Shown here: positions 17,263 through 26,109 of the stretch, piece by piece
How positions within the stretch are numbered: position 1 is the first letter of the stretch
How the letters are laid out: every line of letters begins with the position of its first letter
DNA from: an uncultured Oribacterium sp.
GTDB taxonomy: Bacteria; Bacillota; Clostridia; Lachnospirales; Lachnospiraceae
Length of the DNA: 64,000 nucleotides
Assembly: GCA_934270345.1 (NCBI GenBank)
Contig: CAKQPT010000013.1
Coordinates: 4,229-68,228 of the forward strand
Direction of reading: 5' to 3'
Notes under the pieces: generated by a model
What the model was told of the DNA's origin: nothing
Databases searched by the model: none
The model's input: only the letters and a program-made list of their open reading frames with translations
Made by a program: the position numbers and the translations under genes

Positions 17263-19218
17263 TTATCTCTTGAGAGGGCGGGACGCGCAGTGCCAGTACG
17301 AGTCGCCGAAGCCGCCGTTGCAGTACAGAGAGCGGGCCGAGTCTCGCGACCCAACGTTGAACGAGCCGCCAGCGAACGGACGAGCCCCGTTGCGGTTAGC
17401 CCAGCGCTGTGCAGCCAGATAACTTTCTGATCCGGCTCCGCCATTTACGAGAACAGGAACCTCCAGCGTCGGATAATTCTTATCGAAACCAAGTTTCTTG
17501 ATCCATCCAGAATTATCATAATTCGAGCTTGCGTTTGCGCCATTCAGGGCGATCTTCATCGAATCTACCTTCGTGTAACCATCATAGGTATCGGAATACT
17601 TCGATGGATCGTTACATACATAAACATCGAGACACATGTCTGTTTCGTTGAACTTCAGGTTCATGTCATCGAGTCCGGTATGCATGGTTCCAAAGAAATC
17701 CTCGATCCAGAGCATACGGTTTGCATGCTGTCCATCATTCGGGCCGGCGGTTCCGTTTGCATTTGGCATGTTCACGGTCTCACCTGTACGCGGTGCAGAT
17801 CTCCAGAGCGTCGATGTCGTTGTAGTAGTGAACGCATCGCCATCGAGCGTTACATCGATTGCATTGTCCGCCTTCGTGGAGTCCTTGATCGCGGTGATGG
17901 TCCGGTTCTGTGCTACGCCTGCGTTCCACGCATCCGATGTTCCGATGCATACGGTGTTTCCGACGAAGAGCTTCGACTTCGCGGAATTCGATACGGTGAT
18001 CGTATTCACGCTTGACTCTGCGATGAGCGCCTTATACGAGCAGAACCAGTCTGCGTGGCCGCGACCGAAGGTCGTTCGGAAATTATCATCTGCGGAATAG
18101 ACCAGGGCGAGATTCGTCATGATATCCCACGCCCACTTATCAACGATCTGCCAGTTCGCGCCGTTCTTCTTCGCATCTGCACGGAACTGCGTGCAGCTTC
18201 GATTGTAGGTCGGAATTACGTTCGCTTTTGAAACGTAATTGCCATTCGCGTTCGTATAGCCGAAAAAGATCGGGAAATAGAATGCATCGTCATAGGAACC
18301 GTCCGCCCGCTTCATGAGATCCTTGATGTAGACTGCATTCGGGTAGCGTCCGGTATCAGAGAAGCAACGATACTCCCAGTTCTGGCCGGTTGCGTCCTTC
18401 TCGAACCATCTCGAATAGTACATCTCGTTCGGGACCTCGAGCATGACGCATCCGGTCTCTGGCTCCCAGGTGAATCCAGGATCGCCGAGGTATGCAGCGA
18501 CAGTGCCGTCGAGATTGAGATCGCACGGGCGCAGCTTATTAAACGGCCAGATGTTCATGATCGGATCATCGATGGCATCATTGCCACGAACATATACCGC
18601 GCTCATGCCGACCGTCTGACCGAAACGTTCATACGGTGTGCCTGATGATGGTGTACCGTCTGCTGCGCATTTCTTACGGACGCCTACACATCCGGCTGAG
18701 CCCTGCTCGAGAGCGGTGATTCTGGCCTCTGCCGCCTCGAGGTCCTTCTGCAGTGCGAGGCCGCCGGCATCCACACTGAGCGTCACATTGTCGGAGTTTC
18801 CGACGGACATGAACACATTCAGATCGAGGGACGCCGGAACCTGTGAGTTATACGGCGGGAACCACTCTCTCTGATCTGGCGACAGCATGATGACGGCATA
18901 GAGAACTTCCTTGCCGTCCGAACCCTTCGCGTAGATTCCTATCTCCGAGATGTAGAAACCGGCGGTCTCGTTCAGGTTTGTCGCCGCGAGTGTGATCTTG
19001 CAGGTGGCACCGTTCTGCTTCTCAACCTTCGAGATACCGAATGTGCTCTTCGGCGCCTTCAGTGCTGTCATTCCGGCGAGTGCTGCCGTAGACTCCGTTC
19101 CGGTATATGTACCGGAGCCGAGAATAAACTTCGTGAACTCGATCGTGGAGCCTGCGAGGTTCTTTGCCATCAGGTCAGATCCGAGCGTTGTAAGCGCGAG
19201 CTTGTAATTATCAATCAT
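17263..19218 (-). CDS. DGR-diversified tail fibre / receptor-binding protein
   Basis: 651 residues. The N terminus (about 1-130: MIDNYKLALTTLGSDLMAK, FYISEIGIYAKG) is a virion-attachment domain also present in the 20473-21582 product. A helical stretch (KDLEAAEARITALEQ) follows. The C-terminal half is aromatic-rich and ends in a C-type-lectin/formylglycine-enzyme-like fold: AAQRWANRNGARPFAGGS through ASRPLKR. The last 42 or so codons are the variable repeat. Ten amino acids differ from the template, including V, R, S, Y, G, D, H and C at Asn, Gln, Thr or Tyr positions. It should bind the host surface. Confidence 0.93.
   Translation of the reverse strand: MIDNYKLALTTLGSDLMAKNLAGSTIEFTKFILGSGTYTGTESTAALAGMTALKAPKSTFGISKVEKQNGATCKITLAATNLNETAGFYISEIGIYAKGSDGKEVLYAVIMLSPDQREWFPPYNSQVPASLDLNVFMSVGNSDNVTLSVDAGGLALQKDLEAAEARITALEQGSAGCVGVRKKCAADGTPSSGTPYERFGQTVGMSAVYVRGNDAIDDPIMNIWPFNKLRPCDLNLDGTVAAYLGDPGFTWEPETGCVMLEVPNEMYYSRWFEKDATGQNWEYRCFSDTGRYPNAVYIKDLMKRADGSYDDAFYFPIFFGYTNANGNYVSKANVIPTYNRSCTQFRADAKKNGANWQIVDKWAWDIMTNLALVYSADDNFRTTFGRGHADWFCSYKALIAESSVNTITVSNSAKSKLFVGNTVCIGTSDAWNAGVAQNRTITAIKDSTKADNAIDVTLDGDAFTTTTTSTLWRSAPRTGETVNMPNANGTAGPNDGQHANRMLWIEDFFGTMHTGLDDMNLKFNETDMCLDVYVCNDPSKYSDTYDGYTKVDSMKIALNGANASSNYDNSGWIKKLGFDKNYPTLEVPVLVNGGAGSESYLAAQRWANRNGARPFAGGSFNVGSRDSARSLYCNGGFGDSYWHCASRPLKR
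17270..17394 (-). repeat. DGR variable repeat (VR)
   Basis: 3' end of the fibre gene, 125 bp paired to the TR. Its invariant 3' end, GCGTCCCGCCCTCTCAA on the coding strand, would be the initiation-of-homing site. After CTCTCAA, VR and TR diverge (GAGATAA versus AGAACGG), which marks the boundary. Confidence 0.95.
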
Positions 19219-19255
19219 TCCTTCTTCTCCTTTTTATTCATACGCTTTCGCGTTA

Positions 19256-20476
19256 TTAATACAGAATCACAGCCTGGATCGACGACTGCGTGTTTCTACC
19301 TCCGTAGCTCGTTTCCACTTCGATCAGGTCTCCGGCATTCGCATAGAAGCTCTGGTTAAACATGGAGCCTCGATAGCTGTAATCGCCATAGCCATGCGCA
19401 TATCCCTGTGTTCTCATGTTTCGGTCATCAATACATACGCCGTTTTTGAAAATGGCACAGAGAAACGAACCGGAAATTCCAGCGCTTGCGCCGCCATAAA
19501 ATACACGACCTGCACGCGGCATACGGAAACTCTTTCGTCCATCCGAATCCGCTGAGCCATTGACATTCGCGCTGTGCGATGCGATGCACGCAATGCTTGA
19601 ATATCCGCCATTGCCATCGATGCCGGCGATGCTCTGTCCATTTACGATCTTATTCGCAGAAACACCGAGGTAGTTTCTCACCGTCGCTTTTGAAAGCCTC
19701 AGCTCCGGCGCCCAGCTTTCGTTCGATGAATCCTCGTGATACCAGCCGGACGGTGCATTGTTGAATGCATAATAGTCTCCGGCCTCTCCAATGCCTCCGG
19801 CGTACTGATATGGGCCGCAATCGACGATTGTTCCATCGATCTTGTCACCCTTCGAATAACCGGAATAGCCCTTTATCATGTGGCCAGCGTCCACGTTTGC
19901 GTCGTTCGTCTGCGAGGACAGACCCTTCGCGACGACGCGGCCATCGCCATAGAACCCCTTTTTTAGGTTGTAGGTTTCGCCGGCGTTCAGCTCCTTGTAG
20001 ATCGCGCCGTAATCCGCAGCGCCTCCGTTCACTTCCTTGCCTTTCACATAGGCTTTCATTCCGGACCGGATGTCCGCTTCTTCGGCGGTTCCGTCCTCCG
20101 TAAACGTGCCTTCTACATTTCCGATAAACTGACCGTCCGCGATTTTCTCCGGCACGATGCCGAGCCGCTCCGGGTCTTCGCCAACATAGGTTCCTGCTCC
20201 TGGATAGGCACCATTAGGCGGGCACATGATGACCTTCCTGTTCCCGTTCGTATCGATCACGAACTGGCTGTCGCTTGATGTATGAATCGGCTGCGCGGGT
20301 GATGAATCCTTGATGGCCACTTTAAAATCCTTTTTGCGGTCCGGCAGTGTTCCGGTCTGCGGTTCATCTGAACCAGCGCCCATGAACACATTCCCAGAAA
20401 CCACGCTCTCCGGCTTTGCTGTCAGAGCATCATAGTCTGTCGAGTCCCCACCTGACATCATGAGTAGTTCCATCAC
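19256..20476 (-). CDS. Tail fibre-associated protein, glycine-rich
   Basis: 406 residues, starting MMELLMMSGGDSTDYDALTA. The middle has repeats of ATKDKVL-like type: EKIADGQFIGNVEGTFTEDG, ADIRSGMKAYVKGKEVNG and HMIKGYSGYSKGDKIDGTI, typical of fibre shafts. The C terminus is beta-rich (YGGRNTQSSIQAVILY). Its start overlaps the stop of the preceding fibre gene. It could be a second adhesin or a fibre adaptor. Confidence 0.7.
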   Translation of the reverse strand: MMELLMMSGGDSTDYDALTAKPESVVSGNVFMGAGSDEPQTGTLPDRKKDFKVAIKDSSPAQPIHTSSDSQFVIDTNGNRKVIMCPPNGAYPGAGTYVGEDPERLGIVPEKIADGQFIGNVEGTFTEDGTAEEADIRSGMKAYVKGKEVNGGAADYGAIYKELNAGETYNLKKGFYGDGRVVAKGLSSQTNDANVDAGHMIKGYSGYSKGDKIDGTIVDCGPYQYAGGIGEAGDYYAFNNAPSGWYHEDSSNESWAPELRLSKATVRNYLGVSANKIVNGQSIAGIDGNGGYSSIACIASHSANVNGSADSDGRKSFRMPRAGRVFYGGASAGISGSFLCAIFKNGVCIDDRNMRTQGYAHGYGDYSYRGSMFNQSFYANAGDLIEVETSYGGRNTQSSIQAVILY

Positions 20477-21582
20477 TTACCCTCCATCAATAATCCGAAA
20501 TCCGCTGCCGGTTTCTTGCCGTAGCACTTCAACGTAACGACTCCGTTTCCAGTGTAGGCTTTGCCGTGGCCGGAGAATGTCGTCTGCGCTTTAATCTCAA
20601 CGGCTGCTGCATCCGCTGTCGTGGCGAGCAGGTTCGGCCAGATCCGGCCTGCCGTTTTCTCAGTCACTCCGGCCACCGCGATATTCTGCGTATAAACTTT
20701 CGTCTTACCTTCGGTTGTCTCCACCCATCCGCTCGCAAGCGCGGTGAGTTTCGTCTGCGCAAATTTGTTCTCGAGCTGCGTCGCCCTGTTCTGCAGTGCG
20801 ACGATTGCATTCAGGTTTGCCGTGATCTGCTTCTGCAGCGTGGCTGATGCCTCAGAACCAAGCGGGAGCTTGAAATACTCCCCCGCGCCTGCTGCCGATA
20901 CTCTCCAGATGTAGAGCTCCGATGAATCACCGTCGATGTAGAGCGCATCACTCTGACCCTCATCCGGGAACTCCGCAAACGGTTTCACGACGATGTTCTT
21001 ATCGTGCCAGCTATACCCATAATCTGATCCATCATCCTTCATGAGCATCTGCCCAGGCGTACCGCCGATGATTCCGGCGTTCACGCGGTCGAACAGCTTC
21101 TTCAGCTCGTTGAAATTCCTGATCGGCGTGAATACTCCGTCGTCTGATACAGTAACTTCGGAGGCATTGAAAACCTCGACGTTGATCTTCAGCTCGATGT
21201 ACGAGATGCCGATGCCATTCTCTGCCGGGAGGTACTGAGACTTCGCATTCGCTACCAGAATGGCATAAAGAATCTCACCTTCATCCGGGTCTTCTGCAAA
21301 TAGCCCGCATTCGGTGAGATAGTAGAGTTCTTTTAATCCTGTGTTTGTGAGAATGGCCTGCAGAATGACGGTGCCCTGGTTGCCGTCTGGAATCGAAACA
21401 CTCGCGAATCCGAAGCTCTGTTTCTCGTTCTTCAGCTTCGTTGCCTTTGATATATCCTCTTCCGTAGACCACAGTCCGTCACCGGCCCGAACCTTCGTGA
21501 ACCGGATCGTCGTCCTGCCGGCCTGGGCCTTTGCAATCAGGTTCCGGCCCTTCTCCGTTGTCTGATGCCTGTTAAAAATCAT
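20473..21582 (-). CDS. Phage tail fibre protein
   Basis: 369 residues. The N-terminal 120 residues (MIFNRHQTTEKGRNLIAKAQ, IRFTKVRAGDG, YLTECGLFAEDPDEGEIL) are a virion-attachment domain, also seen at the start of the DGR target. A linker with IIGGTPGQMLMKDDGSDYG and a coiled-coil (LQKQITANLNAIVALQNRA) lead to a beta-rich end. There is a 4-bp overlap with the gpI-like gene. Confidence 0.82.
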   Translation of the reverse strand: MIFNRHQTTEKGRNLIAKAQAGRTTIRFTKVRAGDGLWSTEEDISKATKLKNEKQSFGFASVSIPDGNQGTVILQAILTNTGLKELYYLTECGLFAEDPDEGEILYAILVANAKSQYLPAENGIGISYIELKINVEVFNASEVTVSDDGVFTPIRNFNELKKLFDRVNAGIIGGTPGQMLMKDDGSDYGYSWHDKNIVVKPFAEFPDEGQSDALYIDGDSSELYIWRVSAAGAGEYFKLPLGSEASATLQKQITANLNAIVALQNRATQLENKFAQTKLTALASGWVETTEGKTKVYTQNIAVAGVTEKTAGRIWPNLLATTADAAAVEIKAQTTFSGHGKAYTGNGVVTLKCYGKKPAADFGLLMEGK

Positions 21583-22490
21583 TCGCTACCTCCCATCGTC
21601 TGATGAATGTTTTGAGTGAGTCCCATTGCTACCGGCTTTACTCCGCTCGTCTCCATGCTGTCCATGCTCTCGTAGAACGTAGATGCTCGATGCTGCGTCA
21701 CTCCGATGAGTTCCGGCTTGTCCTCGTGGATCTCCGCACTGCCGAGGTGCTCATAGAACGTATATTCCTTGTGCTGCGTGAGTCCAACGAGAACCGAAGC
21801 GTCGATCATCTCATCCTTTTTGATGTGCGGCATATCCATGCACATACTCTCAGATGTTCCGGCCGACTCCCATACTCCGATGAACTCATCCCGGAATATC
21901 GCATTGTCCTCGGCATCAACTCGCACATCGTTTGAAAGCGTCTGCGTCACATGTTCTGTAGTGCCTGCTGCCTCCTTGAGTTCGTTATGAAGCTCTCGCA
22001 TGATCGACACATATCTCATGTGAGACGAACAGTTTTTAATCCTAGTGATAGCCTGCGCAAGCTGCTCGTAGAGTTTATCCGTCATGCGGGCTTCTGTCTT
22101 TACGTCAAACGTGCCCGGCTCTCCCGGATTCTCCTGTTCCTCATACCATTCGACAATCTCACCACCACCGAAGATTGCCTTGATGATATCCTCTGTGGCA
22201 GCTTTGGTTCCGGCCGTCATATACGAAATGTACGCATTCCTTACAAGTTCTCGCTTTAATTCGATATCAAATGACTCGTCATAGTAAGCAAGATTTGACT
22301 CGACCGCCATGTAATCAAGCATGTATTCTGGCATGTGATCTACATCGGCATACATTCTAGTGGTTGCTGATTTCTCAAGAATGACGCCGATTGCCCATTT
22401 CAATGCATACGATATCGCGACCACATCAGGGTCGTTTTTTAGCGGCTCCGGAAGCAGATCAATAATCTCTCCGTCTCGCAGGTTAATCAT
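21579..22490 (-). CDS. Tail protein I (P2 gpI family)
   Basis: About 303 residues from MINLRDGEIIDLLPEPLKND. The N-terminal 180 residues match the gpI pattern (LPEPLKNDPDVVAISYALKW, DYMAVESNLAYYDESFD, TAGTKAATEDIIKAIFGG). The C terminus is extended, with SAEIHEDKPELIGVTQHRAS-type repeats. Baseplate wedge component between baseplate J and fibres. The start is set by GGAGG 8 bp upstream, and the gene overlaps gpJ by 8 bp. Confidence 0.85.
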   Translation of the reverse strand: MINLRDGEIIDLLPEPLKNDPDVVAISYALKWAIGVILEKSATTRMYADVDHMPEYMLDYMAVESNLAYYDESFDIELKRELVRNAYISYMTAGTKAATEDIIKAIFGGGEIVEWYEEQENPGEPGTFDVKTEARMTDKLYEQLAQAITRIKNCSSHMRYVSIMRELHNELKEAAGTTEHVTQTLSNDVRVDAEDNAIFRDEFIGVWESAGTSESMCMDMPHIKKDEMIDASVLVGLTQHKEYTFYEHLGSAEIHEDKPELIGVTQHRASTFYESMDSMETSGVKPVAMGLTQNIHQTMGGSE

Positions 22491-23637
22491 TCTCCATTCC
22501 TCCATAAACTACGTTTACGGTTCCAGGAATTGCCACCGCGTCTTCTCCGATCTTTTCAAACACAGGGCGACGGTACTCGACGCGTTTTGCACCTGCTGCG
22601 AGTATCCGCTTTGTAAGTTCGTCAGGGTTCAGGTCTCGACCGATCTTCGACCTCTGCCATAGCTTGTAATCTTCAATCGCCATACTCACTTCCTTTTGGA
22701 TCGTGGTTGCCTTGATCTTGTCGGATGAGTTTATGTAATATGTGAGGTCGATTGCATAAGTCTTCGTCGTCGGTGCCGCCGTTTCGATCTTATCAGTGAG
22801 CATCTTTTTCGTTTTATCAGAGATAAAGTTCTGAAGTTCTTTAAGATATTCTTCACCCGGGATTGCGCCACCAGTGAGGAGAACTGTAATGCGGACCACT
22901 CTAGGCGACGGTGACACGACAAGAACGTCCTCGACGGTCGAATCAAACATGCGGACAAGGTATTCATAAGCGCCTGTGGTTCCACCTGTTGTGAATCCAT
23001 CAGGTGCCGCATAGATACGTTCTCTAAGATCGTCATCCGATTCTTTATCTCGTCCGTTCTCTGGTGCTGTTGTATTCGATACAGAATCAATGAAAGCGAC
23101 GATATCAACCATCGTGTCAATCTCGCCAATCGAATACGCATTGCCGTTTCTGCCAGGAGTCAAGCATGTCGCACTTACATCAACGAATGTATCGCCGGCT
23201 GGTATTTCGGTATATTCGTTTGTGGCAAAGTAAACATTGTCTCCAGCGGTCACTCGCGATCCGGCAGCAATCGGTGTCGCGGCAACTCTCGCCGTACTCA
23301 TCGAGTATCGCATAGTAACGGATGCTCCAGCGGCATCACGGCGCGATACATGCTTTCCAATTCCGAGGCGTTCAAGATAATCTCCTGATGCATCCTTTAT
23401 GGAATTCTGTCGAGCATTAAACTCAACTACCTTTAGTGCAAGAAAGAAGTAATATGAACATGTTTCAAGAATGAGCCTTCTGTGGTCAGCCAATGGAAGC
23501 TGTTGATCGCCGCCTTCGAGCTGTGCCCGTTTCTCGTGGTATCGGTCAAGGATACCTTGCTCGCACTTCTCGAGCGTATAGCCTCCGATAAAATCGACAT
23601 CCGGATAATCTGTGAGTTTTTTTAAACTGTCAGCCAT
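22483..23637 (-). CDS. Baseplate J-like protein
   Basis: 384 residues. The order is helical N terminus, then DYLERLGIGKHVSRRDAAGA, AARVAATPIAAGSRVTAGDN-like beta repeats, NAYSIGEIDTMVDIVAFIDS and PENGRDKESDDDLRERIYAA. This is the P2 gpJ/Mu gp47 family, which forms the baseplate wedge. It overlaps the neighbouring genes on both sides. Confidence 0.92.
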   Translation of the reverse strand: MADSLKKLTDYPDVDFIGGYTLEKCEQGILDRYHEKRAQLEGGDQQLPLADHRRLILETCSYYFFLALKVVEFNARQNSIKDASGDYLERLGIGKHVSRRDAAGASVTMRYSMSTARVAATPIAAGSRVTAGDNVYFATNEYTEIPAGDTFVDVSATCLTPGRNGNAYSIGEIDTMVDIVAFIDSVSNTTAPENGRDKESDDDLRERIYAAPDGFTTGGTTGAYEYLVRMFDSTVEDVLVVSPSPRVVRITVLLTGGAIPGEEYLKELQNFISDKTKKMLTDKIETAAPTTKTYAIDLTYYINSSDKIKATTIQKEVSMAIEDYKLWQRSKIGRDLNPDELTKRILAAGAKRVEYRRPVFEKIGEDAVAIPGTVNVVYGGMEND

Positions 23638-23938
23638 TGCTTTGATTCCTTTCCAGTGTGATGATCGGTTTTACATATCCCTGGTCAGTTGTTTCTTCGC
23701 ACTTCACGCCGACAACCTTTAGTTCTGGAATATAGGTTTCGAACTGTTCCATGCACTGAACCGCTAAATCTGTAGGAATATCATTGACCGGCTCGGACAA
23801 CACATCCCAATCGATTCCGAAATCTCGAGCGAGTGGGATGCTTCCTCGTCTTGTTGAAAGAAGAACATTTGCCTGGCGTTTGAGCTCAATGTATTCATCG
23901 CTGCTGTCGGTGAACTGAACAGTAAAATTATCCATCAT
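23630..23938 (-). CDS. Baseplate wedge protein, gpW/gp25 family
   Basis: 102 residues. RRGSIPLARDFGIDWDVL and the following LAVQCMEQFETYIPEL match the gp25-like lysozyme-fold wedge subunit of contractile tails. It overlaps baseplate J downstream and the gpU-like gene upstream by 4-8 bp. Confidence 0.88.
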   Translation of the reverse strand: MMDNFTVQFTDSSDEYIELKRQANVLLSTRRGSIPLARDFGIDWDVLSEPVNDIPTDLAVQCMEQFETYIPELKVVGVKCEETTDQGYVKPIITLERNQSNG

Positions 23939-24324
23939 CCGTACTCCTTAAACGTCACGTCTATTCCAATCTCGAACACTGCACCATTATGCATGACGAT
24001 TGACCAACCCTCGCTCATGCTCGTGATCAGGCACCGTCTATCCATGATGGGCCTTCCTCCGATGACAAGATAGTGAATCATCTTCTGATGCATCATCTGT
24101 CGAATTCGTTCCTGCTGCCGGCGGGGATTTACGCCATAATCAACACGAAGCCAAATGGTCATTGTCGCCTCATCCAGTTTCTCGCCCGTGACCTCGAGAC
24201 GGCCCTTGTACCACGGGGTTTCATGTTCGGTTGTGTTTAATGATCTCGAAACTTTTAAATCCTTAAACGTCAAAGCCTGTTCGTCGCTCACTCTGAACTT
24301 TAAACTTCCGAATCTTCCAACCAT
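23935..24324 (-). CDS. Phage tail protein, gpU-like
   Basis: 129 residues from MVGRFGSLKFRVSDEQALTF. A reading frame extending to 24534 was cut at the ATG following TTGGAGGATAAAC. The C terminus (GGRPIMDRRCLITSMSEGWS, FEIGIDVTFKEYG) has the P2 gpU pattern. It is probably a tail completion or tube-associated protein. Confidence 0.7.
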   Translation of the reverse strand: MVGRFGSLKFRVSDEQALTFKDLKVSRSLNTTEHETPWYKGRLEVTGEKLDEATMTIWLRVDYGVNPRRQQERIRQMMHQKMIHYLVIGGRPIMDRRCLITSMSEGWSIVMHNGAVFEIGIDVTFKEYG

Positions 24325-24326
24325 GT

Positions 24327-24743
24327 TTATCCTCCAAGAGCACTGATTCTCTTTTCGTGATCTTTTAGTTTCTCTATAATTTCTGACACCGTAATAGAGC
24401 CACCACCATTGAGCGTGATGGATGAGCCCTTCAGCGTAATTGCTCCACCGACCGCCTGAAGCGCTGCGCCTGCTGCAAGATCCATCCAAAATGCATCCGC
24501 GCCGGATACGGGAGGTTTGTTCTGCCCGTTCCAAATGAGCCCCATTACAACCCCCATGCTTGATCCATTGGCGAGGTGGAGGACGAGGACCATCTGGTCT
24601 TTCTTCGGCATGCGGTACTGACCGCCGAATGCGAAATACGGCATCTCATCTGTACCACCATCGCCGCGATCCTGGTAAGCCACGCTCACTGTGCCGGCTG
24701 CATAATTCACGGAGCTCACGGTTCCAATTCTTATTCCGTCCAT
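24327..24743 (-). CDS. Baseplate assembly/spike protein V
   Basis: 138 residues from MDGIRIGTVSSVNYAAGTVS. The OB-fold half contains ARVAYQDRG-like beta strands and MPKKDQMVLVLHLANGSSMG. The second half is a repetitive beta-helix (GGAITLKGSSITLNGGGSIT), as in membrane-piercing gpV spikes. The start overlaps the gpD stop (TGATG). Confidence 0.88.
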   Translation of the reverse strand: MDGIRIGTVSSVNYAAGTVSVAYQDRGDGGTDEMPYFAFGGQYRMPKKDQMVLVLHLANGSSMGVVMGLIWNGQNKPPVSGADAFWMDLAAGAALQAVGGAITLKGSSITLNGGGSITVSEIIEKLKDHEKRISALGG

Positions 24744-25870
24744 CACTTACTTTTCGCTTTCTTTTTCTTTTTCTTTTGAACTTCTGTCTGCTGCAGCTGA
24801 CCGTTTGCGTTAAAACGCGGCATGCACTTATGTAGTGTCACGTTTTGCTTAATGCCATTCGAGCTAAGGGATACAGAGACTTTATCTACAAGATATTTGC
24901 CATCCGGCCTTCCGAGATTCACAATCTCTATCGTGGTTGAAGCAAAGAGAAACGGGTTGAATAGCGTCGGGCTGAACGTCATCGATACCTGCTTTTTGTT
25001 TTCTTCATTCACCTTGCTAGAAACAATACTTTGTGCATCTGCAAGGCTGTCTGCTTTTTCGTTGATAACAAGCAGACGCTCCGGCGATCCTATGGTAGCC
25101 GTGAATGTCTTTGCCGTTTTCGCATCTGTATATTTCAACTGGCCTCCTGTATATGTTCCCTGTAGCGTGGTATTCCACGACCAGCCGGGCTGTATTTCGT
25201 GCATAGGCCATTCTTCATATCCATCAGTCGTATTGTACGGTGTCGAGCCCGGGTATTCCCCAAAGAAGGTGAAAGCATCTCGTGCTTCATACATCGTCTC
25301 GTCGTAGATAACGAGGCCGACTTTATAAACCTTCAGCATCAGTCCGTACTTAGAACAAAGGTTGGATAAAAAATCGGAATCAGTCGCATCAGACTGCTCG
25401 ATGCTGGCAACCGGTACGTCGTTCGCATTGTAGTAGAGCTTCGTCATTCCGTATTTCGCCATGATCTCGGTGGCGATCTGTCTGATCGTCACATTCTTCC
25501 AGGTCTTCGTTCTCTTCGTCTCCTTGAATTCACTGTTTGCTGGCTGTGAAATAGCCTTGACAGTAATGGTTCTAGGAGCTCCGGAATAGGTGATATCGTC
25601 AATGCAAAAATTTCCACAATGATATGTGAGATCCTGCTTATTGACGTACCAATTTTTTAAAACAATGGTTACATCAAGGTCCTTACCCTTTTCTGGGCAC
25701 CATTGAAGATTGTCGCGGTTATCAAATACAAGTGTTATGTCATCTAAAGACCCGGATGAATTATCGGTATAGGACAAAGATTTGAGTTGCTTGGAGATAT
25801 CCAATGCGGCTCCATCGTATTTAATATCTACATAAGAGCCTCTTGCGTATGCTGGGTATACACTGCTCAT
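24743..25870 (-). CDS. Baseplate hub protein, late control gpD family
   Basis: 375 residues. The N-terminal domain has YVDIKYDGAALDISKQLKSL and DDITLVFDNRDNLQW. The middle has IRQIATEIMAKYGMTKLY and IEQSDATDSDFLSNLCSKYG. These match P2 gpD/Mu gp44 hub proteins. The protein ends in a lysine tail (KKKKKKAKSK). It sits between the gpX-like and gpV-like genes in the usual order. Confidence 0.9.
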   Translation of the reverse strand: MSSVYPAYARGSYVDIKYDGAALDISKQLKSLSYTDNSSGSLDDITLVFDNRDNLQWCPEKGKDLDVTIVLKNWYVNKQDLTYHCGNFCIDDITYSGAPRTITVKAISQPANSEFKETKRTKTWKNVTIRQIATEIMAKYGMTKLYYNANDVPVASIEQSDATDSDFLSNLCSKYGLMLKVYKVGLVIYDETMYEARDAFTFFGEYPGSTPYNTTDGYEEWPMHEIQPGWSWNTTLQGTYTGGQLKYTDAKTAKTFTATIGSPERLLVINEKADSLADAQSIVSSKVNEENKKQVSMTFSPTLFNPFLFASTTIEIVNLGRPDGKYLVDKVSVSLSSNGIKQNVTLHKCMPRFNANGQLQQTEVQKKKKKKAKSK

Positions 25871-26094
25871 GACATACTATCCCTCCATAATGCTGCGTCT
25901 GTTTCCGTTGAAATATCTTCCGTGTTCTCGTTTTCGATATCTGGAACATTCAAAATGATTCCACCATCAAAAATCAGAGTTTCTATATACTGCTGGTTTG
26001 CGTCCATTAAAGTCGGAAAGGCGTGATCATCTCCATACACTCGTTTCGAGATGATGTCCCATGTGTCACCTGCAATCGTTGTGTATGTACTCAT
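25867..26094 (-). CDS. Tail protein X, LysM-like
   Basis: 75 residues from MSTYTTIAGDTWDIISKRVY, with GGAGG 7 bp upstream. The LysM-type pattern GDTWDIISKRVYGD and GGIILNVPDI marks the gpX family, which links the tail tube, tape measure and hub. Confidence 0.88.
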   Translation of the reverse strand: MSTYTTIAGDTWDIISKRVYGDDHAFPTLMDANQQYIETLIFDGGIILNVPDIENENTEDISTETDAALWRDSMS

Positions 26095-26109
26095 AATCAC
26101 GCCTCCGCT

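Noticed and set aside
16993..17430. Plus-strand frame with repeated peptide through TR and VR
   Set aside because: Antisense to the fibre gene and template repeat. The peptide repeat simply reflects the TR/VR pair.
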